The notes: generated by a model not told the origin, from the letters alone. A stretch of DNA of 7,146 nt from CAVPRW01 sp046727435 [NCBI: bacterium] (GCA_046727435.1 JBKPCR010000319.1:1-7146); one strand, 5' to 3'. Shown: positions 1 through 5,996, numbered from the stretch's first letter. A program made the numbers and translations.

Positions 1-1
1 T

Positions 2-433
2 GGCGCTGGGGTCGGTTATGCTATCGGCGCCTCCTTGGGGGCAGCCCTGGCTGATAAAGGCTCCGGGCGCGTGTGTATCGATCTGCAATCCGATGGCGAC
101 CTACTGGCCTGTAGCAGCGCCCTCTGGACGGCGGCGCATCATCAGATCCCGCTCCTGATGGTCATGCATAACAATCGCAGCCTCTACAACTCGGAGGAGC
201 ATGCCGAGGAGGTGGCGCGCCTCCGCGGCCGCCCCGTTGCCAACAAGGGCATCGGCACCCGGCTCGATGAGCCGCCGGTGGATTTTGCCACGGTGGCGCG
301 GGGCTTTGGGATCTATGCCGAGGGACCGGTGGAAGACGCCCGCGCCCTGCGGGCCGCACTCGAGCGTGCCCTCAAAGTCGTCGTCGAGGAAGGCCGCGCC
401 GCCCTCGTGGACGTGGTGGCGCAGCCGCGTTGA
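2..433 (+). CDS. Thiamine-diphosphate-dependent enzyme (acetolactate synthase-like), C-terminal part
   Basis: The open frame runs from the window edge to the TGA at 431-433, so only the last ~143 codons are present and the true start lies outside. The fragment carries the C-terminal ThDP-binding domain. It starts in a glycine-rich segment (GAGVGYAIGASLGAALADKG) and continues into SDGDLL (DGD codons at 92-100). About 25 residues later comes HNN (167-175), followed by RSLYNSEEH. This acidic-Gly-Asp to Asn-Asn spacing is the Mg2+/thiamine diphosphate motif of the acetolactate synthase, benzoylformate decarboxylase and oxalyl-CoA decarboxylase family. The tail (ATVARGFGIYAEGPVEDA) is the usual helical end of that domain. 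Such enzymes are cytosolic and cleave or join 2-keto acids. The substrate cannot be told from this part. The gene converges on the GMC oxidoreductase remnant, with 30 bp between stop codons. Confidence 0.85.
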   Translation, partial: GAGVGYAIGASLGAALADKGSGRVCIDLQSDGDLLACSSALWTAAHHQIPLLMVMHNNRSLYNSEEHAEEVARLRGRPVANKGIGTRLDEPPVDFATVARGFGIYAEGPVEDARALRAALERALKVVVEEGRAALVDVVAQPR

Positions 434-463
434 GCGAGGACTGTAGTACTATGCTGGCTGCGC

Positions 464-1325
464 TCAGTCCCAGAGGCTCTTCAGGTGCTCTGCAAGACGA
501 ATCGCTAAGGCCACTATGGTCAACGTTGGGTTGGCATGCCCGGATGTAGGAAAGATCGAACTTCCGGCAATATACAGATTCCTGATCCCGTGTACACGAC
601 AATCGCTATCGACTACCCCTGTTCGTGGATCATCACTCACGCGCGTTGTGCCAATGTGATGCGACGCGTCGGTGTAGTGGAGATCGCTCAATTGCTGCGC
701 TGTATTGTCCAGGTAGCCGATGTGGGCCTTTTTGAGAGAGGAGTTCACTAACTCCTGCAGGCGTATCAGGCTCTTCGTCTCTTCATTCCCGACTTTCCAG
801 TCCAAGACTAAGCGATTCATCTGTAACCGGTCTCGTTCATCACTGAGATAGACTCGGCTCTGGGGGGTTAGGAGCCTGCTCGCAATAATTGACCACGATG
901 AGCTCTGTCACCCTGCCGCTGATTTCATGCTTCACCTTTTTGACCAGCCGGTACAAGAAATGTGGCATCAGCTCGCGTGGAGCCAAGAGATAAATAAGCT
1001 CCGGAACATCGGCGAGCTTTGCACCGGATATACGGAACCTGCTCCCAGAGTACCCTTTCCGCAGAAGGATCTTCATCGTATGCACAAATGATTGGTACGC
1101 TTTCGCCGATTGCTCCGACCACCGACGTTCAAAGGTCAGATAGTGATTGAGTAACGCCTCGCGCTTTTGCGTATTCTCAGAGAACCCAATGCCTACCTGT
1201 GCCATGCCCTCAGCCAAGGGATATCCCAACAACACTGGAAATTTATGCGGTTCGGACAGTTTGACCTTGCCAAACACCGCCCGTGGATGATCCATGAAAT
1301 ATCGACTCGAGACCATCGACATCAA
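464..1325 (-). pseudogene. GMC (glucose-methanol-choline) family FAD oxidoreductase, truncated and frameshifted
   Basis: Two minus-strand frames encode consecutive parts of one GMC oxidoreductase. Bases 1325-840 give the middle part, beginning near SSRYFMDHPRAVFGKVKL and ending in VVNYCEQAPNP. Bases 820-464 give the C-terminal domain, with DASHHIGTTRVSDDP (the His of the catalytic pair) and FPTSGHANPTLTIVALAIRL (the second catalytic His/Asn segment), ending SLWD. Removing one base from the six-G run at 862-867 fuses the frames into NPQSRVYLSDERDRLQMNRL, a normal join for this family. Upstream of RYFMDHP the frame stops (TGA at 1328-1326). No FAD-binding GxGxxG N-terminal domain is found further up, so roughly the first 200 or more of the family's ~500-550 residues are missing. 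The frameshift alone could be a sequencing error, but the truncation makes a pseudogene likely. The segment is less GC-rich than its neighbours. Confidence 0.85.
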
Positions 1326-1426
1326 TCAGAGGCATTGCGTTCCTCTCTGCGACTGTAAAATTGGGTGTGGTGACGCTCGCACATGGATTGAGAGCAATCG
1401 TAGCACTTCTGAACGGAGGGTGAAAG

Positions 1427-1495
1427 ATGCATAGATCAATACGATTTGATTACACAGTTGAAGAACTCGAACCCCCAAGCTGGCAGCCCTTCTGA
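1427..1495 (+). CDS. Possible 22-aa leader-like peptide
   Basis: The ATG at 1427 is preceded by GGAGGG (1415-1420) with a 6-nt spacer, a near-ideal Shine-Dalgarno arrangement. The frame ends at TGA 1493-1495. The peptide is acidic and proline-rich towards its end (VEELEPPSWQPF) and matches nothing I recognise. The frame at +1 relative to it stays open from just after a TGA near 1458 into the ORF starting at 1582. The 22-aa peptide and the 81-aa ORF could therefore be pieces of one frameshifted gene. The call rests on the ribosome-binding site alone. Confidence 0.2.
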   Translation: MHRSIRFDYTVEELEPPSWQPF

Positions 1496-1581
1496 GTGAT
1501 GGGGAATACCAATCCAAGCGGACATGCGGCATTATAGCAACTCCAACCAACAATCTCGCCCGTTTTCGAGGAGGAGCCACC

Positions 1582-1827
1582 ATGAGCCGCATGGAACTGC
1601 CTTTTTCCCCGGAACACATCGCGGTTTTTGACTCGGAGGTGTTTGTGCAAGAGGCTGTCAGGCTGAACCAGAGGACCTCGGAGGCCGTCACCCTCCCTTT
1701 CCCAAAGGCCCCCGACCGCTGGCTCTCGCATTACCAATTCAGGCCTCGCCGGCTCGAGTTCACGGCCGAGGGGGAGGTCGGAGGTGGACTCAGTTGGCAA
1801 GCGGAGGAACCCCATTCCGGCGTCTGA
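1582..1827 (+). CDS. Hypothetical 81-aa protein
   Basis: ATG 1582 sits 6 nt after a strong Shine-Dalgarno sequence (GAGGAGG, 1569-1575), which is the main evidence that it is translated. The protein begins MSRMELPFSPEHIAVF and contains RLNQRTSEAVTLPFPKAPDR. It is soluble, with mixed charge, no predicted membrane segment and no signal peptide. The last ~15 residues are Gly/Ser-rich and look non-conserved, so the ORF may be a truncated or frameshifted remnant. I do not recognise a family. It is ~195 bp upstream of the ATPase operon on the same strand, with a promoter-like element between, so it is probably a separate unit. It may instead be a by-chance ORF in a degraded segment. Confidence 0.35.
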   Translation: MSRMELPFSPEHIAVFDSEVFVQEAVRLNQRTSEAVTLPFPKAPDRWLSHYQFRPRRLEFTAEGEVGGGLSWQAEEPHSGV

Positions 1828-1900
1828 GCGCACACATTCCGAATGTTGGGGACAACGGCAGTGGTAGACGCCTATTCCCTGCTGCACGGCTGCTTTTCCA

Positions 1901-1930
1901 TTGACAAGTCCTTCCAGGATGCGCCATAAA
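1901..1930 (+). promoter_or_regulatory. Putative sigma-70-type promoter for the ATPase operon
   Basis: A perfect -35 hexamer TTGACA (1901-1906) is followed after 18 bp by CATAAA (1925-1930), which matches the -10 consensus at four of six positions. Transcription would begin near 1937, leaving an ~85-nt leader before the ATG at 2022. It is the only strong promoter-like match I see between the 81-aa ORF and the operon. Prediction is from sequence alone. Confidence 0.4.
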
Positions 1931-2021
1931 TCATGTAGCAGTGCCGACTTAGCGTGCAAGAGGTACCCCGGTCGTCACGCCTGCTGCAGCGCGGTAATGA
2001 CTCGCATCATAGGAGCCATGT

Positions 2022-2861
2022 ATGGAGCCCGAAGACTTCCTGCAAGCCCAACAGGCGCGGTTAACCGAGATGCTGCGCCCATATCAGCGCGAGGTCAACC
2101 GCCGGCAGGGGATCGCCGATTTCGTCAATCGCTGTCTCCGCAGCGCCAGCCGGGATGATTTTTTTCAGCTCTACGAGCTGTTGAACAGTCGCACGGCCAG
2201 CGAGGTCGAGGCCGAACCTGGCTGGGAAGACGCCAAAGAGGTCTTTGACCGGTTGCGCGCCGACGCCGCTCAGAAAGTTGAACGTTATCAGCTCCGCTTC
2301 CTGGAGGATTTTACTCGGCTGGTGGAAGAAGCAGGGTTACCGTTGGAGAACGATTTTCCCCGCTTGCGGTTGCTCAAAGGGATTGAGCTGGAGGTCGTGT
2401 TCACCGAGAAGCGTACCCTGCTGAATGGCAGGCCGCTCAAAACCGTTGATCCGACACGCCTCATACGCGCCATTGTGGCCTTACAGCGCCACCTGTATGA
2501 CCGCCCTTTCGACCCGCAAGGCTTCATCGATGGCCTCTTCGGCGTATACCAGAAGGTCAATCAGGCCGCCAGCAGGGGTGACGGCGATACTGCGCCGATC
2601 CAGACGATTTATATGGAATATACGCTGTCGCTGCAATCGCGTAGCTTCTTTCAGGATATGGCCAAGGGCAAGTTTCGCGGCTACGACGCCGACCAATTCG
2701 CCGTGGATTTCTGGCGGTATTTCAGCTCCGGCGTTGCCACGACGTCGGATGGCTACATTCTGCGTCTGAGCCCGGGACGGAACAATGCCTTATGGCTAAT
2801 TGATACCTCTGGTGAGAGGCGTCGCATCAGCGGTCTGTCGTTTCAGCGGGGTGAGGTATGA
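2022..2861 (+). CDS. Uncharacterised 279-aa protein, first gene of the ATPase operon
   Basis: ATG 2022 follows AGGAG (2011-2015) with a 6-nt spacer. An ATG at 2018 is out of frame. The protein has no membrane segment and no signal peptide. Residues 1-110 are highly charged and helical-looking (RPYQREVNRRQG, then KVERYQLRFLEDFTRLVEEAG). Residues 120-140 look like a beta hairpin (IELEVVFTEKRTLLNGRPLK). Residues 145-235 are again helical, with aromatic-rich FIDGLFGVYQKV and FAVDFWRYF. The C-terminus (245-275) has short strands (GYILRLSP, NALWLIDTSGERRRI). I see no P-loop, nuclease, methyltransferase or TerB-like metal-binding motif. The stop overlaps the next start as ATGA (2858-2861), so it is translationally coupled to the first ATPase and probably acts with it. 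It could be a recognition, adaptor or effector subunit. I do not recognise the family. Confidence 0.85.
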   Translation: MEPEDFLQAQQARLTEMLRPYQREVNRRQGIADFVNRCLRSASRDDFFQLYELLNSRTASEVEAEPGWEDAKEVFDRLRADAAQKVERYQLRFLEDFTRLVEEAGLPLENDFPRLRLLKGIELEVVFTEKRTLLNGRPLKTVDPTRLIRAIVALQRHLYDRPFDPQGFIDGLFGVYQKVNQAASRGDGDTAPIQTIYMEYTLSLQSRSFFQDMAKGKFRGYDADQFAVDFWRYFSSGVATTSDGYILRLSPGRNNALWLIDTSGERRRISGLSFQRGEV

Positions 2862-4162
2862 CCGCGGTAGAATCGTTGGAACAGTTGCAGCCAGTGGAGG
2901 CGCGCACCATCATCGAGCACCTCCGCCGCGGCAGTGTGCCGGTTGAGCAGGTGCCATGTTTCACGGTAGGGCGGGAGCGCTGGCTGAGCATTATCGAAGA
3001 CGACCTCGCCCACTACATCGGCGCCGGCGGCACCAAGGTGCGCTTTCTCAACGGCGACTATGGGGACGGCAAAACGCACTTTCTGTCCATCATTCGGCAC
3101 CTGGCCGTGCAGGCAGGTTTCGCCGTCTCCTTCGTGGTGCTGACCCGTGAGGCGCCAATGCAGAAGTTTGAGCTGGTCTATCGCGAGATCGTCTCCAACC
3201 TGGCCACCGCGTCGGGGACACGAGGTCTTCGCGGTCTGATCGCACAATGGTTGGACACCCTGCAGCCGCACTTGGGCGAAGCCCCGGACGAGGCCACTCG
3301 TGCGGCGCGTGTGGAGGCGCTGGGTGAGACTCTGCGAGGCCTGGAGGGCATGGACCTGAATTTCGCCAATGGCCTGATCGCCCTGGTTCAGAACCGCTTT
3401 CGCCCTCTGGCTGGGGTGGAGACGCCGGAGACACGGGAGAACGAGCGCCATACCCTCTACGAATGGTTCGAAGGTGGGCGTCTGAGCAAACGCGAGCTCA
3501 AGCCATTCCAGATCTTTGACTCCCTGAATAAGACCAACAGCAAGCGGCTATTGGTCTCGCTCACCCTGTTCTTGCGCTCCCTGGGCCATCAGGGTCTGAT
3601 CTTGCTACTGGACGAGCTGGAGACGGTGATGACCCAATCGGCTGCAGTGCGCAATGCGGCCTACGAAAATGTGCGGCTGTTCATCGACAACGCCGAGCAG
3701 GCGCACCATCTGCACGTCTTCTTCTCCATCATCCCCGACGTCATCCTGGCCGACAAGGGGTTCAAATCTTACGATGCGCTGTGGAGTCGCGTCCGGTCTG
3801 TGGGTGAGAGCCGTCGGCTGAACTATCGCAGCATCGTCATCGACCTGCATCGTACACCCCTGGAGGTTCCCGAGCTGCTCGAACTGGGCAAGCGCTTGCG
3901 CCGCATTCATGAGTGCGCCTATCGCTGGCAAGCCGAGTCCATCATGACCGATGCCTTCATCCAACAGGTGTGCGAGACCCAGCAGCGCATGGGACTCCTG
4001 CCAGAAGTACGCTTATTCATCAAGCAGATCGTCCGCTATCTGGACATGGCGGAACAAGAGGGTACCCTGGAGAGCGTTGACCTAACCGACCAGATCGTCG
4101 CCACCCAGAAGGAGATCGCCCAAGAGCGCATCGAACAGCCGCCCCCGAAATGGGATGCCTAA
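2858..4162 (+). CDS. BREX-type P-loop ATPase (BrxC/BrxD, DUF2791-like)
   Basis: A 434-aa AAA-type ATPase. The N-terminus (EARTIIEHLRRGSVP, residues 14-28) and the segment RERWLSIIEDDLAHY (39-53) are typical of the BrxC/BrxD ATP-binding family. Walker A is GDYGDGKT at 66-73. Walker B is LILLLDELE, with Asp252-Glu253 as the metal and catalytic acids. A later region (IIPDVILADKGF then YDALWSRVRS) matches the conserved post-Walker-B part of that family. The ~435-residue length is close to BREX type 2 BrxD. No membrane segment is seen, so it is cytosolic. The start overlaps the preceding stop as ATGA, with GGTGAGG just upstream, and its TAA overlaps a start of the next gene. The likely role is ATP-driven DNA sensing or assembly of a defence complex, inferred from BREX and Shango relatives. 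A general AAA ATPase outside defence is possible but less likely given the helicase nearby. Confidence 0.85.
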   Translation: MTAVESLEQLQPVEARTIIEHLRRGSVPVEQVPCFTVGRERWLSIIEDDLAHYIGAGGTKVRFLNGDYGDGKTHFLSIIRHLAVQAGFAVSFVVLTREAPMQKFELVYREIVSNLATASGTRGLRGLIAQWLDTLQPHLGEAPDEATRAARVEALGETLRGLEGMDLNFANGLIALVQNRFRPLAGVETPETRENERHTLYEWFEGGRLSKRELKPFQIFDSLNKTNSKRLLVSLTLFLRSLGHQGLILLLDELETVMTQSAAVRNAAYENVRLFIDNAEQAHHLHVFFSIIPDVILADKGFKSYDALWSRVRSVGESRRLNYRSIVIDLHRTPLEVPELLELGKRLRRIHECAYRWQAESIMTDAFIQQVCETQQRMGLLPEVRLFIKQIVRYLDMAEQEGTLESVDLTDQIVATQKEIAQERIEQPPPKWDA

Positions 4163-5406
4163 TGGGAACCGCCGCTCCCCATGGCCTGGAGGGCTATTCC
4201 GCGTTTCAGTTGCGCCGTGTGCTCGAGCGCTTGCGCGAGGGCCTCTACGACCCGCTGGCAGTCCACCTGTTGACGGCCCATCGTGCAGAGCTGGATGCCA
4301 GGCTGCGCCAAGATTTGCTGAACGTCGAAGCGAGGGCCGGGGCACACCTCTGCGTCTGCGGGCCATACGGACAGGGGAAGTCTCATACGTTAGCTTACCT
4401 GCGAGAGGCTGCCCTGCAGCAGGGCTACGCGGTGAGCGCTATCAACCTGGATCCGCGGGAAGCGCCGCTGCACCAGTTTCGGCAGGTCTATCGTGCCTTG
4501 TTGCAAGGGTTAACCTTCCCAGCGGTGCCTGAGGGCCCGGCTGCAGGGGCGTCATTTATCGACGCCTGGAGCGCCTGGGCCAAGGCGCAACCTCTCGCCT
4601 CCGAGGTTCGCAGCAGTGCGCTGGCCGCTCTCCTTCCCGCCGATATGCCGCATGTCTTCAAGGCCATTCTGGTGGCGCTAGCCCAGCCCACGCTGGAGGA
4701 GGCGCCGCGGCAGCGAGGGTTCGCCCGCTACCGCGATTTCCCGCCGGGCGAGTTTCCCTGGACGCTCCGGCGTGCCCTGCAGGGGGAAACCGTCCCAGTG
4801 GCTCGCCTGCGTGCCGCCCTGAAGTATCGTCAGGTATCGTTTTACCGCCAGGCATCGCTCGCTCTTTCCGGCGATGAACCATTCCTGCAGATGGTCCTGG
4901 CACTGCCACAACTCTTCCGCGGCATGGGGTATCGCGGCTGGGTACTGTTGTTCGACGAGGGCGAAGCCATCTCCCAGGTGCGACGCCCACTGCGTGCTCG
5001 CAGCTATCGTATCCTGCACCGCCTGCTTTGTCCCGACTTCCCACCCCCGGGCTTCTATCCCGTATTTGCTTTCACCCCCGACTTCTTCCAACGCCTCCAG
5101 ACGGAAGACTATCACCTGCCAGAATTCGACTGCAATTACGCCCAGGCCTGGCGCCAGCTCTCACTCTATCAGCTGCGCAGTTTGTCACCAACGGTCTGGC
5201 GAGATCTTTGTGAGACACTGATCGCCTTGCATGCGGCAGCCTACGGCTGGTCCGCTGACCGGGAACACCTCCTGCCATTGCTCACGGCTGGCCTTCCCAC
5301 CCTGCCCCTGCAGGATCCACGCTTGACGTTCAAGGCCCTGGTCGATGAGCTCGATCAGGTGCACCAGCAGGAGTGGTTTGCGCAGCAAGCCGCACCCCAT
5401 ACGTGA
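4162..5406 (+). CDS. Second, divergent BREX-like P-loop ATPase
   Basis: I chose ATG 4162 because it forms TAATG with the stop of the upstream ATPase, a common coupled junction. An in-frame ATG at 4150 would add four residues. Neither has a strong Shine-Dalgarno sequence. The 414-aa protein has Walker A GPYGQGKS (67-74) and Walker B WVLLFDEGEA, with Asp265-Glu266. The N-terminal FQLRRVLERLREGLYDPLAV mirrors the first ATPase's N-terminal helix before its P-loop, suggesting an old duplication. Little else aligns by eye, and the middle has its own insert (FPPGEFPWTLRRALQGETVP). The segment after Walker B (YPVFAFTPDFFQRL) resembles the BrxC/BrxD layout. No membrane segment is seen. It probably forms a hetero-oligomer with the first ATPase, since both keep catalytic motifs and their genes are coupled. 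Family assignment is less certain than for its neighbour. Confidence 0.82.
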   Translation: MGTAAPHGLEGYSAFQLRRVLERLREGLYDPLAVHLLTAHRAELDARLRQDLLNVEARAGAHLCVCGPYGQGKSHTLAYLREAALQQGYAVSAINLDPREAPLHQFRQVYRALLQGLTFPAVPEGPAAGASFIDAWSAWAKAQPLASEVRSSALAALLPADMPHVFKAILVALAQPTLEEAPRQRGFARYRDFPPGEFPWTLRRALQGETVPVARLRAALKYRQVSFYRQASLALSGDEPFLQMVLALPQLFRGMGYRGWVLLFDEGEAISQVRRPLRARSYRILHRLLCPDFPPPGFYPVFAFTPDFFQRLQTEDYHLPEFDCNYAQAWRQLSLYQLRSLSPTVWRDLCETLIALHAAAYGWSADREHLLPLLTAGLPTLPLQDPRLTFKALVDELDQVHQQEWFAQQAAPHT

Positions 5407-5453
5407 CCAGGGCGCACACAGGCGGTCTTGCCCACGCGAACGAGCTCAAGTCA

Positions 5454-5482
5454 TTGATCAAAAAACAACCCTGCGTTACTAT
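5454..5482 (+). promoter_or_regulatory. Putative promoter upstream of the 64-aa gene
   Basis: TTGATC (5454-5459) and TACTAT (5477-5482) each match the sigma-70 consensus at four of six positions and are separated by 17 bp. The -10-like hexamer runs into the inverted repeat at 5480-5505, so a repressor bound there could block transcription. A weaker alternative -10 (around TTGATAGAAT, 5535-5544) lies closer to the gene. Prediction only. Confidence 0.3.
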
Positions 5483-5505
5483 CACCACATGATGGTGACG
5501 TGATA
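5480..5505. repeat. Nested inverted repeat, possible operator
   Basis: Outer arms TATCAC (5480-5485) and GTGATA (5500-5505) are perfect complements. A second perfect pair, TCACCA (5482-5487) and TGGTGA (5493-5498), lies inside with a 5-nt centre. The two pairs share bases on the left arm only, so they are alternative rather than concentric stems. Position next to a -10-like hexamer suits a protein-binding operator. The low GC of the arms argues against a terminator. Confidence 0.4.
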
Positions 5506-5550
5506 CGGATCATTTGGGAAGCTTTTACCTTTGCTTGATAGAATCCCTAG

Positions 5551-5574
5551 TGGTCATGAGACCAACCATGGTCT
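5551..5574. repeat. Three alternating TGGTC/GACCA arms forming two exclusive hairpins
   Basis: TGGTC (5551-5555) pairs with GACCA (5560-5564) across a 4-nt loop. The same GACCA, as AGACCA (5559-5564), pairs equally well with TGGTCT (5569-5574) across the loop ACCA. Only one hairpin can form at a time. The second ends 2 nt before the ribosome-binding site GAGAGGA (5577-5583) of the 64-aa gene. It could be a translational switch in RNA or a two-site operator in DNA. Confidence 0.4.
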
Positions 5575-5592
5575 GTGAGAGGACTTGGTGTG

Positions 5593-5787
5593 ATGAATGC
5601 CAAGGACGAGATTATTACGTCGTTGCAAGCAGCGCAGGCCGAGTTGGACAAAGCGCTTGGGAATCTTGCCCAACTCCCGGCCTTCGACGCGAGTCGTGTG
5701 CAGTTTGCAGCGCACACGCTGAGCAATTATCTGACCGTAATCGCCGAAGGAGATAATCGCGAAGCTAAACGGGGGGATCTGGTGTGA
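5593..5787 (+). CDS. 64-aa protein, probable histidine kinase phosphoacceptor fragment
   Basis: ATG 5593 lies 9 nt after GAGAGGA (5577-5583). A GTG at 5575 would overlap that site and is less likely. Residues 1-30 form an amphipathic, coiled-coil-like helix (DEIITSLQAAQAELDKALGN). Residues 38-50 read QFAAHTLSNYLTV, with His41 placed as in the H-box pattern HxxNNxLTVI of many hybrid sensor kinases. After Ile50 the sequence turns polar (AEGDNREAKRGDLV) and stops, with no dimerisation second helix and no HATPase domain. It is therefore either a truncated kinase remnant or a small stand-alone phosphoacceptor-like protein. It lies between the ATPase pair and the helicase, behind its own promoter-like and repeat elements. 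The family call is by motif resemblance only. Confidence 0.5.
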   Translation: MNAKDEIITSLQAAQAELDKALGNLAQLPAFDASRVQFAAHTLSNYLTVIAEGDNREAKRGDLV

Positions 5788-5852
5788 AAGCCGACCTGGA
5801 CAGGGCGCTTCGTTCGCCTTCCGCCTCCCGATATACGTAGAGGAGCAGCACG

Positions 5853-5996
5853 GTGCAGCTGCAAGGTAATGGCACAGCCTCGGCCACATGCATGCCGTGT
5901 GGGCCCAGCCGATGGCTGAATTGGATGCGTGATACGAGCGGCAGGCACCGCTCAGTGCGGAAGCCATCGGTCAATACGCCAAGAGATCGGCTGTGA
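5853..5996 (+). CDS. Doubtful 47-aa ORF coupled to the helicase start
   Basis: A GTG at 5853 follows AGAGGAG (5840-5846) with a 6-nt spacer, and the frame ends at TGA 5994-5996. That stop overlaps the helicase GTG start (5993) as GTGA, the same kind of overlap seen inside the ATPase operon. Against it, the peptide is rich in Arg, Ser and Pro with no hydrophobic pattern (for example MRDTSGRHRSVRKPSVNTPR), as expected of a chance frame. If translated, it may serve only to deliver ribosomes to the helicase start, which has only a weak site of its own (AAGAGA). Confidence 0.2.
   Translation: MQLQGNGTASATCMPCGPSRWLNWMRDTSGRHRSVRKPSVNTPRDRL

Larger units (their letters stand above)
1326..2021. other. 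Gene-poor, compositionally different spacer
   Basis: This ~700-bp stretch between the GMC remnant and the ATPase operon holds no recognisable large gene on either strand. It contains two short plus-strand ORFs with good ribosome-binding sites (1427-1495 and 1582-1827, listed separately) and a promoter-like element at 1901-1930. A long minus-strand frame covers 1959-1450, but it has low-complexity composition and no family motif, so I treat it as a shadow. I saw no transposase motif, no terminal inverted repeats and no tRNA. The stretch could be the scar of an insertion or deletion that removed the 5' half of the GMC gene. Confidence 0.5.
5407..5592. other. Intergenic region with promoter-like and inverted-repeat elements
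   Basis: This 186-bp gap follows the second ATPase. I see no ORF with a credible start in it. The first ~45 bp contain no clear GC hairpin followed by a T-run, so no rho-independent terminator is evident for the operon. The remainder is AT-richer and holds the promoter-like element and the two inverted-repeat sets listed separately. This suggests that the 64-aa gene at 5593, and perhaps the helicase, has its own control. Confidence 0.5.

Noticed and set aside
434-463. Possible bidirectional terminator between the convergent genes
   Set aside because: Only a 5-bp GGACT/AGTCC pairing with a loop of more than 20 nt and no T-run.
1326-1691. 121-codon minus-strand frame directly upstream of the GMC remnant, considered as its missing N-terminal half
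   Set aside because: No GxGxxG FAD-binding motif or other GMC segment appears in it or in the other two minus frames.
1450-1959. 169-codon minus-strand open frame
   Set aside because: It has a Ser/Gly/Arg-biased composition and no recognisable motif. It lies opposite the 81-codon plus-strand ORF, which has a strong ribosome-binding site, so it is treated as a shadow.
2022-2861. TerB-domain (Shango SngA-like) identity for the 279-aa protein
   Set aside because: No TerB-like acidic metal-binding pattern is visible and the protein looks much shorter than multi-domain TerB proteins. A profile search could overturn this.
2843-3451. 202-codon minus-strand open frame opposite the first ATPase
   Set aside because: The plus strand encodes a complete Walker A ATPase with overlapping operon junctions. 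Long antisense frames are expected in GC-rich coding DNA.
5407-5450. Possible rho-independent terminator after the second ATPase
   Set aside because: GGGC/GCCC arms are four bases long with a loop of about 16 nt and no following T-run.
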